Part shown: positions 19,666 to 28,704 of the stretch, one piece after another
How positions within the stretch are numbered: the stretch's first letter is position 1
How the letters are laid out: each line of letters starts with the position of its first letter
Notes under the pieces: model-generated
What the model was told of the DNA's origin: nothing
The model's database searches: none
The model's input: the letters and a program-made list of their open reading frames with translations, nothing else
Made by a program: the position numbers and the translations under genes
Source: Legionellaceae bacterium
GTDB lineage: Bacteria > Pseudomonadota > Gammaproteobacteria > Legionellales > Legionellaceae
DNA length: 50,896 nucleotides
Direction: 5' to 3'
Assembly (NCBI GenBank): GCA_947477015.1
Contig: CANJSM010000002.1
Coordinates: forward strand, 1 to 50,896

Positions 19666-20064
19666 TCAATTCTTAATCGTAGCCCTCAGTCGATTCATCA
19701 TGTCAGGCACTATAAGCACTGTCGTACCTCTGCGGACATAATATCCAAATACATGATAACCGGTGAATGTATCGATGTCTAAATCAATACCAGCATGGCA
19801 GTAGCCATTATAATAAAGGGAAATATAGTGTGATGGTGAAAAACTATAGATGTTAAACGGATCAAGATATACCCCATCATCAAACACCCCGAAAACCTGC
19901 ACATCAGTATAACTTTGATTATTGATTTCCACTTCACAATTTCCTGCCCAAGCCATTTTTTGCGTAGCTTGTGCGTTGACTTGCGGATGATTGTGTCGAG
20001 TGGATGCAAATAAAGAAGAACTTAAAAACAGCAAACATCCTAATAACAATGCGATCGATTTCAT
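19666..20064 (-). CDS. Secreted hypothetical protein
   Basis: 132 aa with signal peptide MKSIALLLGCLLFLSSSLFAS. Confidence 0.65.
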   Translation of the reverse strand: MKSIALLLGCLLFLSSSLFASTRHNHPQVNAQATQKMAWAGNCEVEINNQSYTDVQVFGVFDDGVYLDPFNIYSFSPSHYISLYYNGYCHAGIDLDIDTFTGYHVFGYYVRRGTTVLIVPDMMNRLRATIKN

Positions 20065-20233
20065 AGTCCATGGCGCCTAAGATTAAATACCTATGGAATC
20101 GTATCATAGCCAACCACACAGTCAATGATTTTTTTTTGCACACTTAGAGGCTTTCCTATAACTAGCATTATTTAAACGCGGCTTATGATATAGTTAAGAT
20201 GCTTTTTATGTAACTGAATTAAGGTCTATCCAA

Positions 20234-21511
20234 ATGACATTTCAAAATCCTCTCTTGAAGAAACGCATGACTATCATGGTCATCGCACTTGTTGTTGTTT
20301 TTGGTGGTATCATTTTATTTAATTTATTTAAAAGCTTCATGATAAAGCGCTATTTTGCCCACATGAGCCTCCCTGCTGTTAATGTATCTTCCGTGATGGC
20401 GAAAGAACAAAATTGGGAGCCGCGGATTGCGGCAGTTGGGAATTTTATGGCGATTAACGGCGTAGATGTGAATGCTCAAGCGTCCGGAAATGTTGTTGCT
20501 ATTCATTTTAATTCAGGTGAAGTCTTACAAAAAGGCCAACCACTGATAGACATTGACGACAGCGTAGAGCAAGCCGTTCTGAAATTTAATCAAGCCGATT
20601 TAGCATTAAAAGACATAAACTATACCCGCCAACTTGATCTAGCTAAACGAGGCGCCACATCTATGTCATCAGTTGATGAAGCTAAAGCAAAGCTATTACA
20701 AGCACAAGCCGATGTTGAAAAATCGCAAGCCCTGATTCATCAAAAACACATTACAATGCCTTTTTCAGGACAGTTGGGCATTCGAAAAATTAATTTAGGG
20801 GAATACATTAGCCCTGGAAAAACAGCCATTGTAGCTTTACAAATGATGGATCCATTATTTCTTGAATTTTACTTGCCTGAGCAATTGTTTGGACATTTGA
20901 AACTAAATCAAACCATCACTTTTTCAATGGAGCAATACCCTAAATTACGTTTTCAAGGTAAAATAACGGCCGTTAATTCCCGTATTGACAGCAACACTCA
21001 CACCATTCAAATCCAAGCTACTTTAGCAAACTGCCCGTCTGAGGCCATGAAAGACCCTGCTCATTCCCCCTTAGTCAAAACGACTCAGCAAGCAGACGAG
21101 AAGCGGACCCTGGTTTTGTGTGATAGCGAGCTTAATTCAAAGAATAATATTGCACAATTTAGCTTTATGCCCGGCATGTTTGCATCCATTGACGTAGAGC
21201 AGCCGGTGATACCTAATCGTGTTGTTTTACCGTCAACTGCTATTTCCTACACGCTGTATGGTAACTCAGTATTTATCATCGAAAAAGATCAAAACAAAGA
21301 TGACAATGGCAAAGAAATTTTACGTGTGAAGCGCGTGTTTGTCAGCACAGGCGATCAACAAGGCAATAACACCGTGATTACAAAAGGCGTTAAAGCAGGG
21401 CAAATAGTAGTGGCCTCAGGGGAACTCAAACTACAAGATGAGACACGTGTCATTATCAATAACGATGTTCCATTAAATAATATCCAAAACATCGAAATAC
21501 TGGGGCAGTGA
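20234..21511 (+). CDS. RND efflux periplasmic adaptor (membrane fusion protein)
   Basis: VDVNAQASGNVVAIHFNSGEVLQKGQPLIDIDDSVE, MPFSGQLGIRKINLGEYISPGKTAIVALQMMDPL; upstream of the RND permease. Confidence 0.92.
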   Translation: MTFQNPLLKKRMTIMVIALVVVFGGIILFNLFKSFMIKRYFAHMSLPAVNVSSVMAKEQNWEPRIAAVGNFMAINGVDVNAQASGNVVAIHFNSGEVLQKGQPLIDIDDSVEQAVLKFNQADLALKDINYTRQLDLAKRGATSMSSVDEAKAKLLQAQADVEKSQALIHQKHITMPFSGQLGIRKINLGEYISPGKTAIVALQMMDPLFLEFYLPEQLFGHLKLNQTITFSMEQYPKLRFQGKITAVNSRIDSNTHTIQIQATLANCPSEAMKDPAHSPLVKTTQQADEKRTLVLCDSELNSKNNIAQFSFMPGMFASIDVEQPVIPNRVVLPSTAISYTLYGNSVFIIEKDQNKDDNGKEILRVKRVFVSTGDQQGNNTVITKGVKAGQIVVASGELKLQDETRVIINNDVPLNNIQNIEILGQ

Positions 21512-21514
21512 GGC

Positions 21515-24500
21515 ATGAAATTCACCGATTTATTCGTTAGACGACCTGTCTTGGCATCTGTTGTCAGCTTATTAATTTTATTGTTTGGACTCAATTCATT
21601 AAGCAAAATGTCCATTAGACAATATCCACGCATGGACAATACTGTCATCACGGTAACAACAAGCTACCCAGGTGCTGATGCGAATTTGATAGCCGGCTTT
21701 ATCACCACGCCACTTGAAGGAGCTGTAGCCAGTGCCGAAGGTGTTGATTACATGACATCCAGCAGTGTGCAGGGCCTAAGTACTATAACTCTTACAGTCA
21801 AACTTAATTTTGACCCACAAACAGCATTCACTGATGTCATGAGTAAAGTGCAGCAAGCATTAAACCAATTGCCACCTCAAGCACAGCAACCTGTGATCAT
21901 GAAAAAATCCGATACATCAACGCCATTAATGTACATAAGCCTTGATAGCCATGAAATGACCCCTCAGCAAATTACCGATTACGCCATGCGCGTAGTTAAA
22001 CCACAATTAGAAGCACTTGATGGTGTGGCTCAAGCAGACATTCTAGGTGGTCAAAAATATGCTATGCGTGTTTTTCTTAACCCCATTAAACTGGCCGCAC
22101 TGCACGTCACCCCTGCTGATGTATTTAGAGTATTAGCGGAAAATAATTTTTTAACAGCTGCTGGAAATACCAAAGGTGAATACGTTGCAATTAAGATCAG
22201 GGCGCAAACCAACTTGACCAGTGCCGCTGAATTCAATCAACTCATTATTCGCAGCAATAAACACTCGATCATCCGTTTACGTGACGTAGGCAAAGTCGAG
22301 CTAGGCAGCGAGAACTATGATTCAAGCGTAACTTTTGACGGTAAAAAAGCGGTTTTTATTGCCATCACTCCCACCCCATTGGCCAACCCACTGACGGTTA
22401 TTAGTGCTGCGGGGAACGCGTTTCCTGCTATTCAAAAACAATTTCCTCCCTCACTCTCAGGCACCATTGTTTACGATGCGACGGATTATATTCGCGCGTC
22501 TATCAGGGAAGTCTGCGAGACCATCATTGAGGCAACACTGATAGTTGTTGTGGTTATCTTTCTGTTTTTAGGATCAATTCGCTCAGTACTCATACCGATT
22601 ATTACGATTCCTTTATCATTAATTGGCGTATGCACGCTCATGTTGTTTTTAGGGTATTCCATTAATCTGTTAACCTTGTTGGCGTTTGTATTAGCCATTG
22701 GTTTAGTGGTGGATGACGCCATTGTGGTGCTCGAAAATATTCATCGACACATCGAAGAAGGCAAAACACCTTTTGATGCAGCGCTTTGTGGCGCTCGGGA
22801 AATTGCGGTGCCTATTGTCGCCATGACCATTACTCTGGCGGCTGTTTACACCCCAATTGGCTTTATGGAAGGTCTAACGGGTGCATTGTTTAAAGAATTT
22901 GCTTTTACGTTGGCATGCGCTGTTATCATTTCCGGTATTATCGCCCTCACCCTCTCACCCATGATGTGCTCAAAAATTCTCACATCAGAGAACATGAGTG
23001 GCGCATTCGTGCGACGACTGGATGATCTATTTCACACGCTAAAACACCAATATCAACGCATATTGCATAGCCTGCTCGATACGCGCGCCATCATGCTGCT
23101 TTTTGCAGCTACTGTTTTGTTAGTCTTGCCTTGGTTGTATTCGCACACGCCCAAAGAAACAGCACCAGAAGAAGATCAAGGCTTCTTTTTCGTGGTGAGC
23201 AGTGCGCCACAGTACGCAACACTTAACTATATTGAGACCTTCTCCAAACCATTTGATAAAATTTACCAAAGCTTCCCGGAAACAGACCATTATTTTACCA
23301 TCAACGGAGCCAACACCGTCTCGGGCCTTGTACTAAAACCTTGGGACAAGCGTTCAAAAAGTCAATTTAGCATGAAGCAGCCCTTACAAGAAAAATTAGA
23401 CCAAGTCACTGGATTGAAATCCTTTGCCGTGATCCCTCCTGCCCTGCCAGGCGGCGGTAGTGGAACTCCAGTAAAATTTGTAATTAAAACAACCAGCGAC
23501 TTTCAGAGCCTTTTAGATGTATCCGATCAATTAATGGAACGAGCCAAAAAAAGCGGTTTGTTTATCTACTTGGATAATAGCCTTAAGTTCAATCAACCCG
23601 AAATAGAATTCAAAATCAATCGCTCAAAAGCATCTGATCTAGGCCTTGACATGCAGGCAATCGGCAGCACACTAAGTAGCGCCTTGTCGGGTGGTTACGT
23701 GAATTTCTTTGAATTACAGGGTCGAAGTTATCAAGTAATTCCCCAACTAGACCGAAGCTTTCGCTTAACCCCTCAACAATTGGGTCAGATTTATTTGCGC
23801 AGCGCCAGTGGCAACATGATTCCCTTATCGACCATTGTCATACCGAGCGAACGGACTCAACCCAATGCATTAACTCATTTTCAACAATTAAATTCAGCCA
23901 CCATTCAGGGGGTCATGATGCCAGGGGTTACGTTAGGTGAAGGCCTCAGCTTTTTACAAGAAGCAGCCAATGATACCCTTCCTAAAGGCTTTGCCTATGA
24001 CTACGCCGGGCAATCTAGACAGTTTACTCAAGAAAGTAACGCGCTAATATTGGCTTTTTTCATGGCAATTTTAGTCATCTTCTTGGTGCTATCAGCCCAA
24101 TATGAAAGTTTCCGTGACCCATTAATCATCCTCATTAGTGTCCCGATGTCCATATGTGGTGCATTAATTCCCTTGAATTTAGGGTTGGCCTCTATCAATA
24201 TCTATACGCAAGTGGGTTTAATTACACTGATAGGGTTAATCTCTAAACACGGCATTTTGATTGTAGACTTTGCAAATCACCTGCAACGAGAAAAGAAACT
24301 CGACCGCCGAGCGGCAGTTGAAGAGGCCGCAGCCATTCGCTTACGTCCAATACTCATGACCACCGCTGCCATGGTATTTGGCGTGCTTCCCCTGCTCATT
24401 GCCACAGGAGCGGGAGCCGTGAGTCGCTTTGACATAGGGTTGGTGATTTCAGCCGGCTTATTAATCGGCACAGGCTTTACTTTATTTGTCGTGCCCACGT

Positions 24501-24538
24501 TGTACACCTATCTTGCAGCGGATCATCGAGACGAGTAA
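21515..24538 (+). CDS. RND family efflux transporter permease
   Basis: 1007 aa; ASVVSLLILLFGLNSLSKMSIRQYPRMD, LAIGLVVDDAIVVLENIHRHIEEGKTPFDAALCGAREI, GLITLIGLISKHGILIVDFANHLQ. Confidence 0.97.
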   Translation: MKFTDLFVRRPVLASVVSLLILLFGLNSLSKMSIRQYPRMDNTVITVTTSYPGADANLIAGFITTPLEGAVASAEGVDYMTSSSVQGLSTITLTVKLNFDPQTAFTDVMSKVQQALNQLPPQAQQPVIMKKSDTSTPLMYISLDSHEMTPQQITDYAMRVVKPQLEALDGVAQADILGGQKYAMRVFLNPIKLAALHVTPADVFRVLAENNFLTAAGNTKGEYVAIKIRAQTNLTSAAEFNQLIIRSNKHSIIRLRDVGKVELGSENYDSSVTFDGKKAVFIAITPTPLANPLTVISAAGNAFPAIQKQFPPSLSGTIVYDATDYIRASIREVCETIIEATLIVVVVIFLFLGSIRSVLIPIITIPLSLIGVCTLMLFLGYSINLLTLLAFVLAIGLVVDDAIVVLENIHRHIEEGKTPFDAALCGAREIAVPIVAMTITLAAVYTPIGFMEGLTGALFKEFAFTLACAVIISGIIALTLSPMMCSKILTSENMSGAFVRRLDDLFHTLKHQYQRILHSLLDTRAIMLLFAATVLLVLPWLYSHTPKETAPEEDQGFFFVVSSAPQYATLNYIETFSKPFDKIYQSFPETDHYFTINGANTVSGLVLKPWDKRSKSQFSMKQPLQEKLDQVTGLKSFAVIPPALPGGGSGTPVKFVIKTTSDFQSLLDVSDQLMERAKKSGLFIYLDNSLKFNQPEIEFKINRSKASDLGLDMQAIGSTLSSALSGGYVNFFELQGRSYQVIPQLDRSFRLTPQQLGQIYLRSASGNMIPLSTIVIPSERTQPNALTHFQQLNSATIQGVMMPGVTLGEGLSFLQEAANDTLPKGFAYDYAGQSRQFTQESNALILAFFMAILVIFLVLSAQYESFRDPLIILISVPMSICGALIPLNLGLASINIYTQVGLITLIGLISKHGILIVDFANHLQREKKLDRRAAVEEAAAIRLRPILMTTAAMVFGVLPLLIATGAGAVSRFDIGLVISAGLLIGTGFTLFVVPTLYTYLAADHRDE

Positions 24539-24860
24539 CCATTGAGCTTCTTTCAAGGAAACGCTATATTTGGCGGATCTTGAATTCATTGCGTTACCAA
24601 TTAAGGACGCCCTATTGACGCTGCTATACATATTGCGAGGTTAATATTCATCTGTCCAAGCAATTTCATAGTGGATCTCGGTCAATTTTCACTCTTCAGA
24701 AAAAGGTTAATGGATAGCCAAACGCGATCCAAAACCAATACATAAACGAACAAGTTGCCTGTTTATAATTTTTTTGAACTTATTTTTTGCAAATCAATCA
24801 ATAAGGAACTATATTTTAAGCGTGAGTTCAGAATTATTAATATAAATGGAGATTGAAATC

Positions 24861-25610
24861 ATGGGTAATACTAAAGACGAAGCATGGTATCCTGGAAAGC
24901 ATTTTATTGAAATTGTTAATGCTGCCGTCAAGGCAAGTCATTTGGCACAACTAGTCCAAGATAATGCAAAAACTCAACCGGAGCAAGAAATTGCTGACAA
25001 TATTTTGATTCAAGTTGCTGAAACGTCTAGCAATCTAATCGATACTGCGGCTCAAGAAATTAAACTAGCAAGGTTAGTATATAGAAAATCTGATGCTAGA
25101 AAACCAGAAGTAGACGACCTAGTAAAACATAAAGCGATACTAGATAAAGTTCAGGAACAACTCTTGGAGCTTACAAAAGGTGAAGAACTGAATAACATTA
25201 TTGTTGGCGCAGAAAAAAAAGAGGTAAGCAAATCTTTTTTAAATCATGCACGCAATATAGTGAGCCAGATTATATCTGTTTTGAAGAATGCTCTCACTAA
25301 ATTATCAGACATGATGACAAATACAACTCAAGCTTTATCTGATTCTCATTACAAGCCTAAACATAAGAAGATATTTAAACCGGTCATGGAAGAGCTGGTT
25401 AATAAATCTAAGCATAAAGAAAACTTTAAACCAGTGCTGGATATGCTCGAGGGAAAGGAGCACAACCTAAAGAGCGGTTTAAAATATCCTGCACCTAAAG
25501 GTGAACTGGGTACTAAAAAATATAAACAAGTTATGGAGGACATAAATAAAGCAGGTATAAATGAAGAGGGAACATCTTCAAATCTACGTGGTATGGGTAA
25601 AAAACAATAA
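24861..25610 (+). CDS. Hypothetical, highly helical lysine-rich protein with a duplicated motif
   Basis: ATG with upstream ggag at 24861; KHKKIFKPVMEELVNK / KHKENFKPVLDMLEGK internal repeat. Confidence 0.6.
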   Translation: MGNTKDEAWYPGKHFIEIVNAAVKASHLAQLVQDNAKTQPEQEIADNILIQVAETSSNLIDTAAQEIKLARLVYRKSDARKPEVDDLVKHKAILDKVQEQLLELTKGEELNNIIVGAEKKEVSKSFLNHARNIVSQIISVLKNALTKLSDMMTNTTQALSDSHYKPKHKKIFKPVMEELVNKSKHKENFKPVLDMLEGKEHNLKSGLKYPAPKGELGTKKYKQVMEDINKAGINEEGTSSNLRGMGKKQ

Positions 25611-25659
25611 ATACCATGTTGAATTGTACCTATTCACCACTATTCCTGACTCTCGGTGC

Positions 25660-25774
25660 AACGCCATATTTGGGTGCAGGTTGAACGAAAATACTCCTGA
25701 AAAAGCGGAGCATACATTGAGATGCGAGCTTTCTTCAGCACACTGCTCGTTAAACATGCAACAAAAATGGCGTT
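25660..25774. repeat. MITE-like element with ~27-bp imperfect terminal inverted repeats
   Basis: aacgccatatttgggtgcaggttgaacg (25660-25687) versus the reverse complement of 25748-25774, aacgccatttttgttgcatgtttaacg. Confidence 0.5.
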
Positions 25775-25875
25775 TCCTTGAAGAATGTTGAATAATTACA
25801 AGAATTCATGATTTGTTTGATTGCCTTGGCTCTGGTAAAATTTGGCAAATTTCATCCTTACAGGCAATCAATCAG

Positions 25876-28641
25876 ATGGACAAAACCTATTCCCCGAGCG
25901 CTATCGAAGAGGCGTGCTATAAAAAATGGGAGAACCACCACTATTTTCAACCACAGGGTGATGGCAAGCCGTTTTGCATCATGCTGCCTCCGCCCAATGT
26001 GACCGGTAGTTTGCACATGGGGCATGGTTTTCAACATACCCTGATTGATATTGTCATTCGCTATCAACGCATGATGGGTGCGCGCACTCTCTGGCAACCA
26101 GGCACTGACCATGCGGGTATTTCGACACAACTCATCGTTGAAGGTCAACTCGAAAAAGAAGGGCTATCACGCAAAAACATGTCACGTGAAGACTTCTTAG
26201 ACCGTGTATGGCAATGGAAAGAAGAATCGGGTGGCAATATTACTCGCCAAATGCGACGAATTGGATCGTCTGCTGATTGGACGCGTGAGCGATTCACCAT
26301 GGATGAAGGCTTGTCTGCAGCCGTTCAGAAAGTATTTATTCAATTACATGATGAAGGATTAATTTATCGGGGCACCCGTCTTGTCAACTGGGATCCTAAA
26401 TTAGGCACCGCAATTTCTGATCTCGAAGTACTATCCGAAGAAGAGGACGGCTACCTGTGGCATATCCGCTATCCAGTCGTAGATTCAAATGAATCCGTAA
26501 TTGTAGCAACCACGCGCCCTGAAACCATGCTGGGTGACGTCGCGGTAGCAGTACACCCAGAAGACCCCCGCTTCCAACATCTAATTGGCAAACAATTGCA
26601 ACTACCCTTATCTGATCGCACTATTCCCGTGATTGCAGACGACTATGTAGATCCTGCATTTGGCAGCGGTTGCGTAAAAATAACACCCGCTCATGATTTT
26701 AATGATCACGAGATTGGCAAACGACACAACTTGCCTGTGATTAATATTCTAACTAAAAAAGCTGCCATCAATAAGCATGCGCCCATTAAATACCAAGGTA
26801 TGGATCGATTTGTTGCACGTGAACAAATAATTAAAGATTTGGATGATGCTCAATTGCTGGTTAAAGTTGAACCCTATAAGCTAAAAATACCCCGCGGCGA
26901 AAAATCCAACGTGATTATCGAGCCTCTGTTAACGGATCAATGGTATGTAAAAACTAAACCCTTAGCAAAGCCTGCCATTGAAGCAGTACAAAAGGGCGAG
27001 ATCCGTTTTATCCCAGAAAACTGGAATAAAACCTATTATCAATGGATGGAAAACATTGAAGACTGGTGCATCAGCCGACAATTATGGTGGGGACATCGCA
27101 TTCCAGCTTGGTACGACAACCAAGGGCATGTGTATGTAGGATATAGTGAGAATGACGTTCGATTCAAACATAAACTAGATGACTCAATTCAATTAAAACA
27201 AGATGAAGACGTCCTCGACACTTGGTTTTCGTCAGCATTATGGCCTTTTTCAACGCTAGGTTGGCCTGAACGCACAGAGGAGCTCGAACAGTTTTATCCA
27301 ACGTCTGTTTTATTTACAGGCTTTGATATCATCTTTTTCTGGGTTGCTCGAATGATCATGTTCGGCTTGAAATTCACCGGAAAAATTCCCTTTAAAGACA
27401 TTGTCATCACCGGTTTGATTTGCGACAGCGAAGGCAAAAAAATGTCTAAATCCAAAGGCAATGTCTTGGATCCAATTGACATCATTGATGGCATTAATCT
27501 GGATGATTTACTCGAGAAACGCACAGGCAGCTTAGTGCTGAACTCCGTTCGTGATCAAATCACCAAAGCAACACGCAAACAATTTCCTGAAGGGATCCCA
27601 GCATTTGGTACCGATGCGTTACGATTTACTTACTGCTCTCTCGCCTCCAATACACGCACAGTGCGTTTTGACATGAATCGTGTGGAAGGTTATCGCAATT
27701 TCTGCAATAAACTGTGGAATGCGGCACGTTTTGTCATACTGAACACAGACGAAGAGCAATTTGATTTAGGCGATGGTGCCTTTCAATATAGCCCAGCAGA
27801 CCAGTGGATACTATCTCATCTGCAACATACTATCGAACGCTGTCATCAAGACATTGCCAATTATCGCTTTGATCTACTTGCCAATACATTGTATGAATTT
27901 GTCTGGCATGAATATTGTGATTGGTACCTTGAGCTATCTAAAGCAGTCCTTTACGATGAACACGCTCTTGGTGCAATGAAGCGGGGCACGCGTCGCACAT
28001 TAATTTATGTCATGAACCAGATGCTTAAACTACTGCACCCCATCATGCCATTCATTACTGAAGAAATCTGGCACCGCACGGCCAAGTTGACCAGTGAAAA
28101 CGATGAAACCATCATGTTAGCTCAGTACCCTCATGTTGAAGCGCATTACATTCATCTTGATGTAGAAGAAGAAATCGACTGGTTGAAATCAGTGATTCAA
28201 TCCATACGCACTATACGCAGCGAAATGAGCATAAGCCCAGGCAAGCTTATTCCATTAACATTGCGTAATGCCTCACCTGTGATTCAAAAACGTGTTGAAA
28301 AATACATGCAGACGCTAACCACGTTAAGTAAAGTCGCGCGGATTAATTATTTAAATTCAGATGAAGAAGCACCGCTGTCCGCCTCTGCTGTAATTGGTGA
28401 CATGGAGCTGCTGATTCCGATGGCAGATTTGATTGATAAAGACGCCGAATTGCTGCGACTTGAAAAAGAAATAGGAAAACTCGATAAAGACATCGCTCTA
28501 GCCGAAGGTAAATTGAATAATCCTACTTTTTCTGAGAAAGCTCCTGCTGAGATTATTAACAAAGAACGGGAAAAGTTAGCTCAAGCATTACTAACCCGTG
28601 GGAAATTGATGGATCATCGTGCTGCGATTGAAGGGCTGTAA
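25876..28641 (+). CDS. valS: Valyl-tRNA synthetase
   Basis: LPPPNVTGSLHMGHGFQHTLIDIVIRYQRMMG, WQPGTDHAGISTQ, KMSKSKGNVLDPIDIIDGI; start placed at MDKTYSPSAIE. Confidence 0.97.
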   Translation: MDKTYSPSAIEEACYKKWENHHYFQPQGDGKPFCIMLPPPNVTGSLHMGHGFQHTLIDIVIRYQRMMGARTLWQPGTDHAGISTQLIVEGQLEKEGLSRKNMSREDFLDRVWQWKEESGGNITRQMRRIGSSADWTRERFTMDEGLSAAVQKVFIQLHDEGLIYRGTRLVNWDPKLGTAISDLEVLSEEEDGYLWHIRYPVVDSNESVIVATTRPETMLGDVAVAVHPEDPRFQHLIGKQLQLPLSDRTIPVIADDYVDPAFGSGCVKITPAHDFNDHEIGKRHNLPVINILTKKAAINKHAPIKYQGMDRFVAREQIIKDLDDAQLLVKVEPYKLKIPRGEKSNVIIEPLLTDQWYVKTKPLAKPAIEAVQKGEIRFIPENWNKTYYQWMENIEDWCISRQLWWGHRIPAWYDNQGHVYVGYSENDVRFKHKLDDSIQLKQDEDVLDTWFSSALWPFSTLGWPERTEELEQFYPTSVLFTGFDIIFFWVARMIMFGLKFTGKIPFKDIVITGLICDSEGKKMSKSKGNVLDPIDIIDGINLDDLLEKRTGSLVLNSVRDQITKATRKQFPEGIPAFGTDALRFTYCSLASNTRTVRFDMNRVEGYRNFCNKLWNAARFVILNTDEEQFDLGDGAFQYSPADQWILSHLQHTIERCHQDIANYRFDLLANTLYEFVWHEYCDWYLELSKAVLYDEHALGAMKRGTRRTLIYVMNQMLKLLHPIMPFITEEIWHRTAKLTSENDETIMLAQYPHVEAHYIHLDVEEEIDWLKSVIQSIRTIRSEMSISPGKLIPLTLRNASPVIQKRVEKYMQTLTTLSKVARINYLNSDEEAPLSASAVIGDMELLIPMADLIDKDAELLRLEKEIGKLDKDIALAEGKLNNPTFSEKAPAEIINKEREKLAQALLTRGKLMDHRAAIEGL

Positions 28642-28668
28642 TCTCTGCACATGAGAACTAAATTTCTG

Positions 28669-28697
28669 TCATTCCCGCGACTTGTTCGCGGGATTCA
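28669..28697. repeat. Short REP-like hairpin
   Basis: gtcattcccgcgacttgttcgcgggattc, 8-bp perfect stem tcccgcga/tcgcggga, between converging valS and the 567-aa gene. Confidence 0.6.
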
Positions 28698-28704
28698 AAA
28701 CGAT

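Noticed and set aside
25660-25774. Possible CRISPR or tRNA-related repeat before valS
   Set aside because: Only one inverted pair is present, with no regular direct-repeat spacing and no cloverleaf; a MITE-like call fits better.
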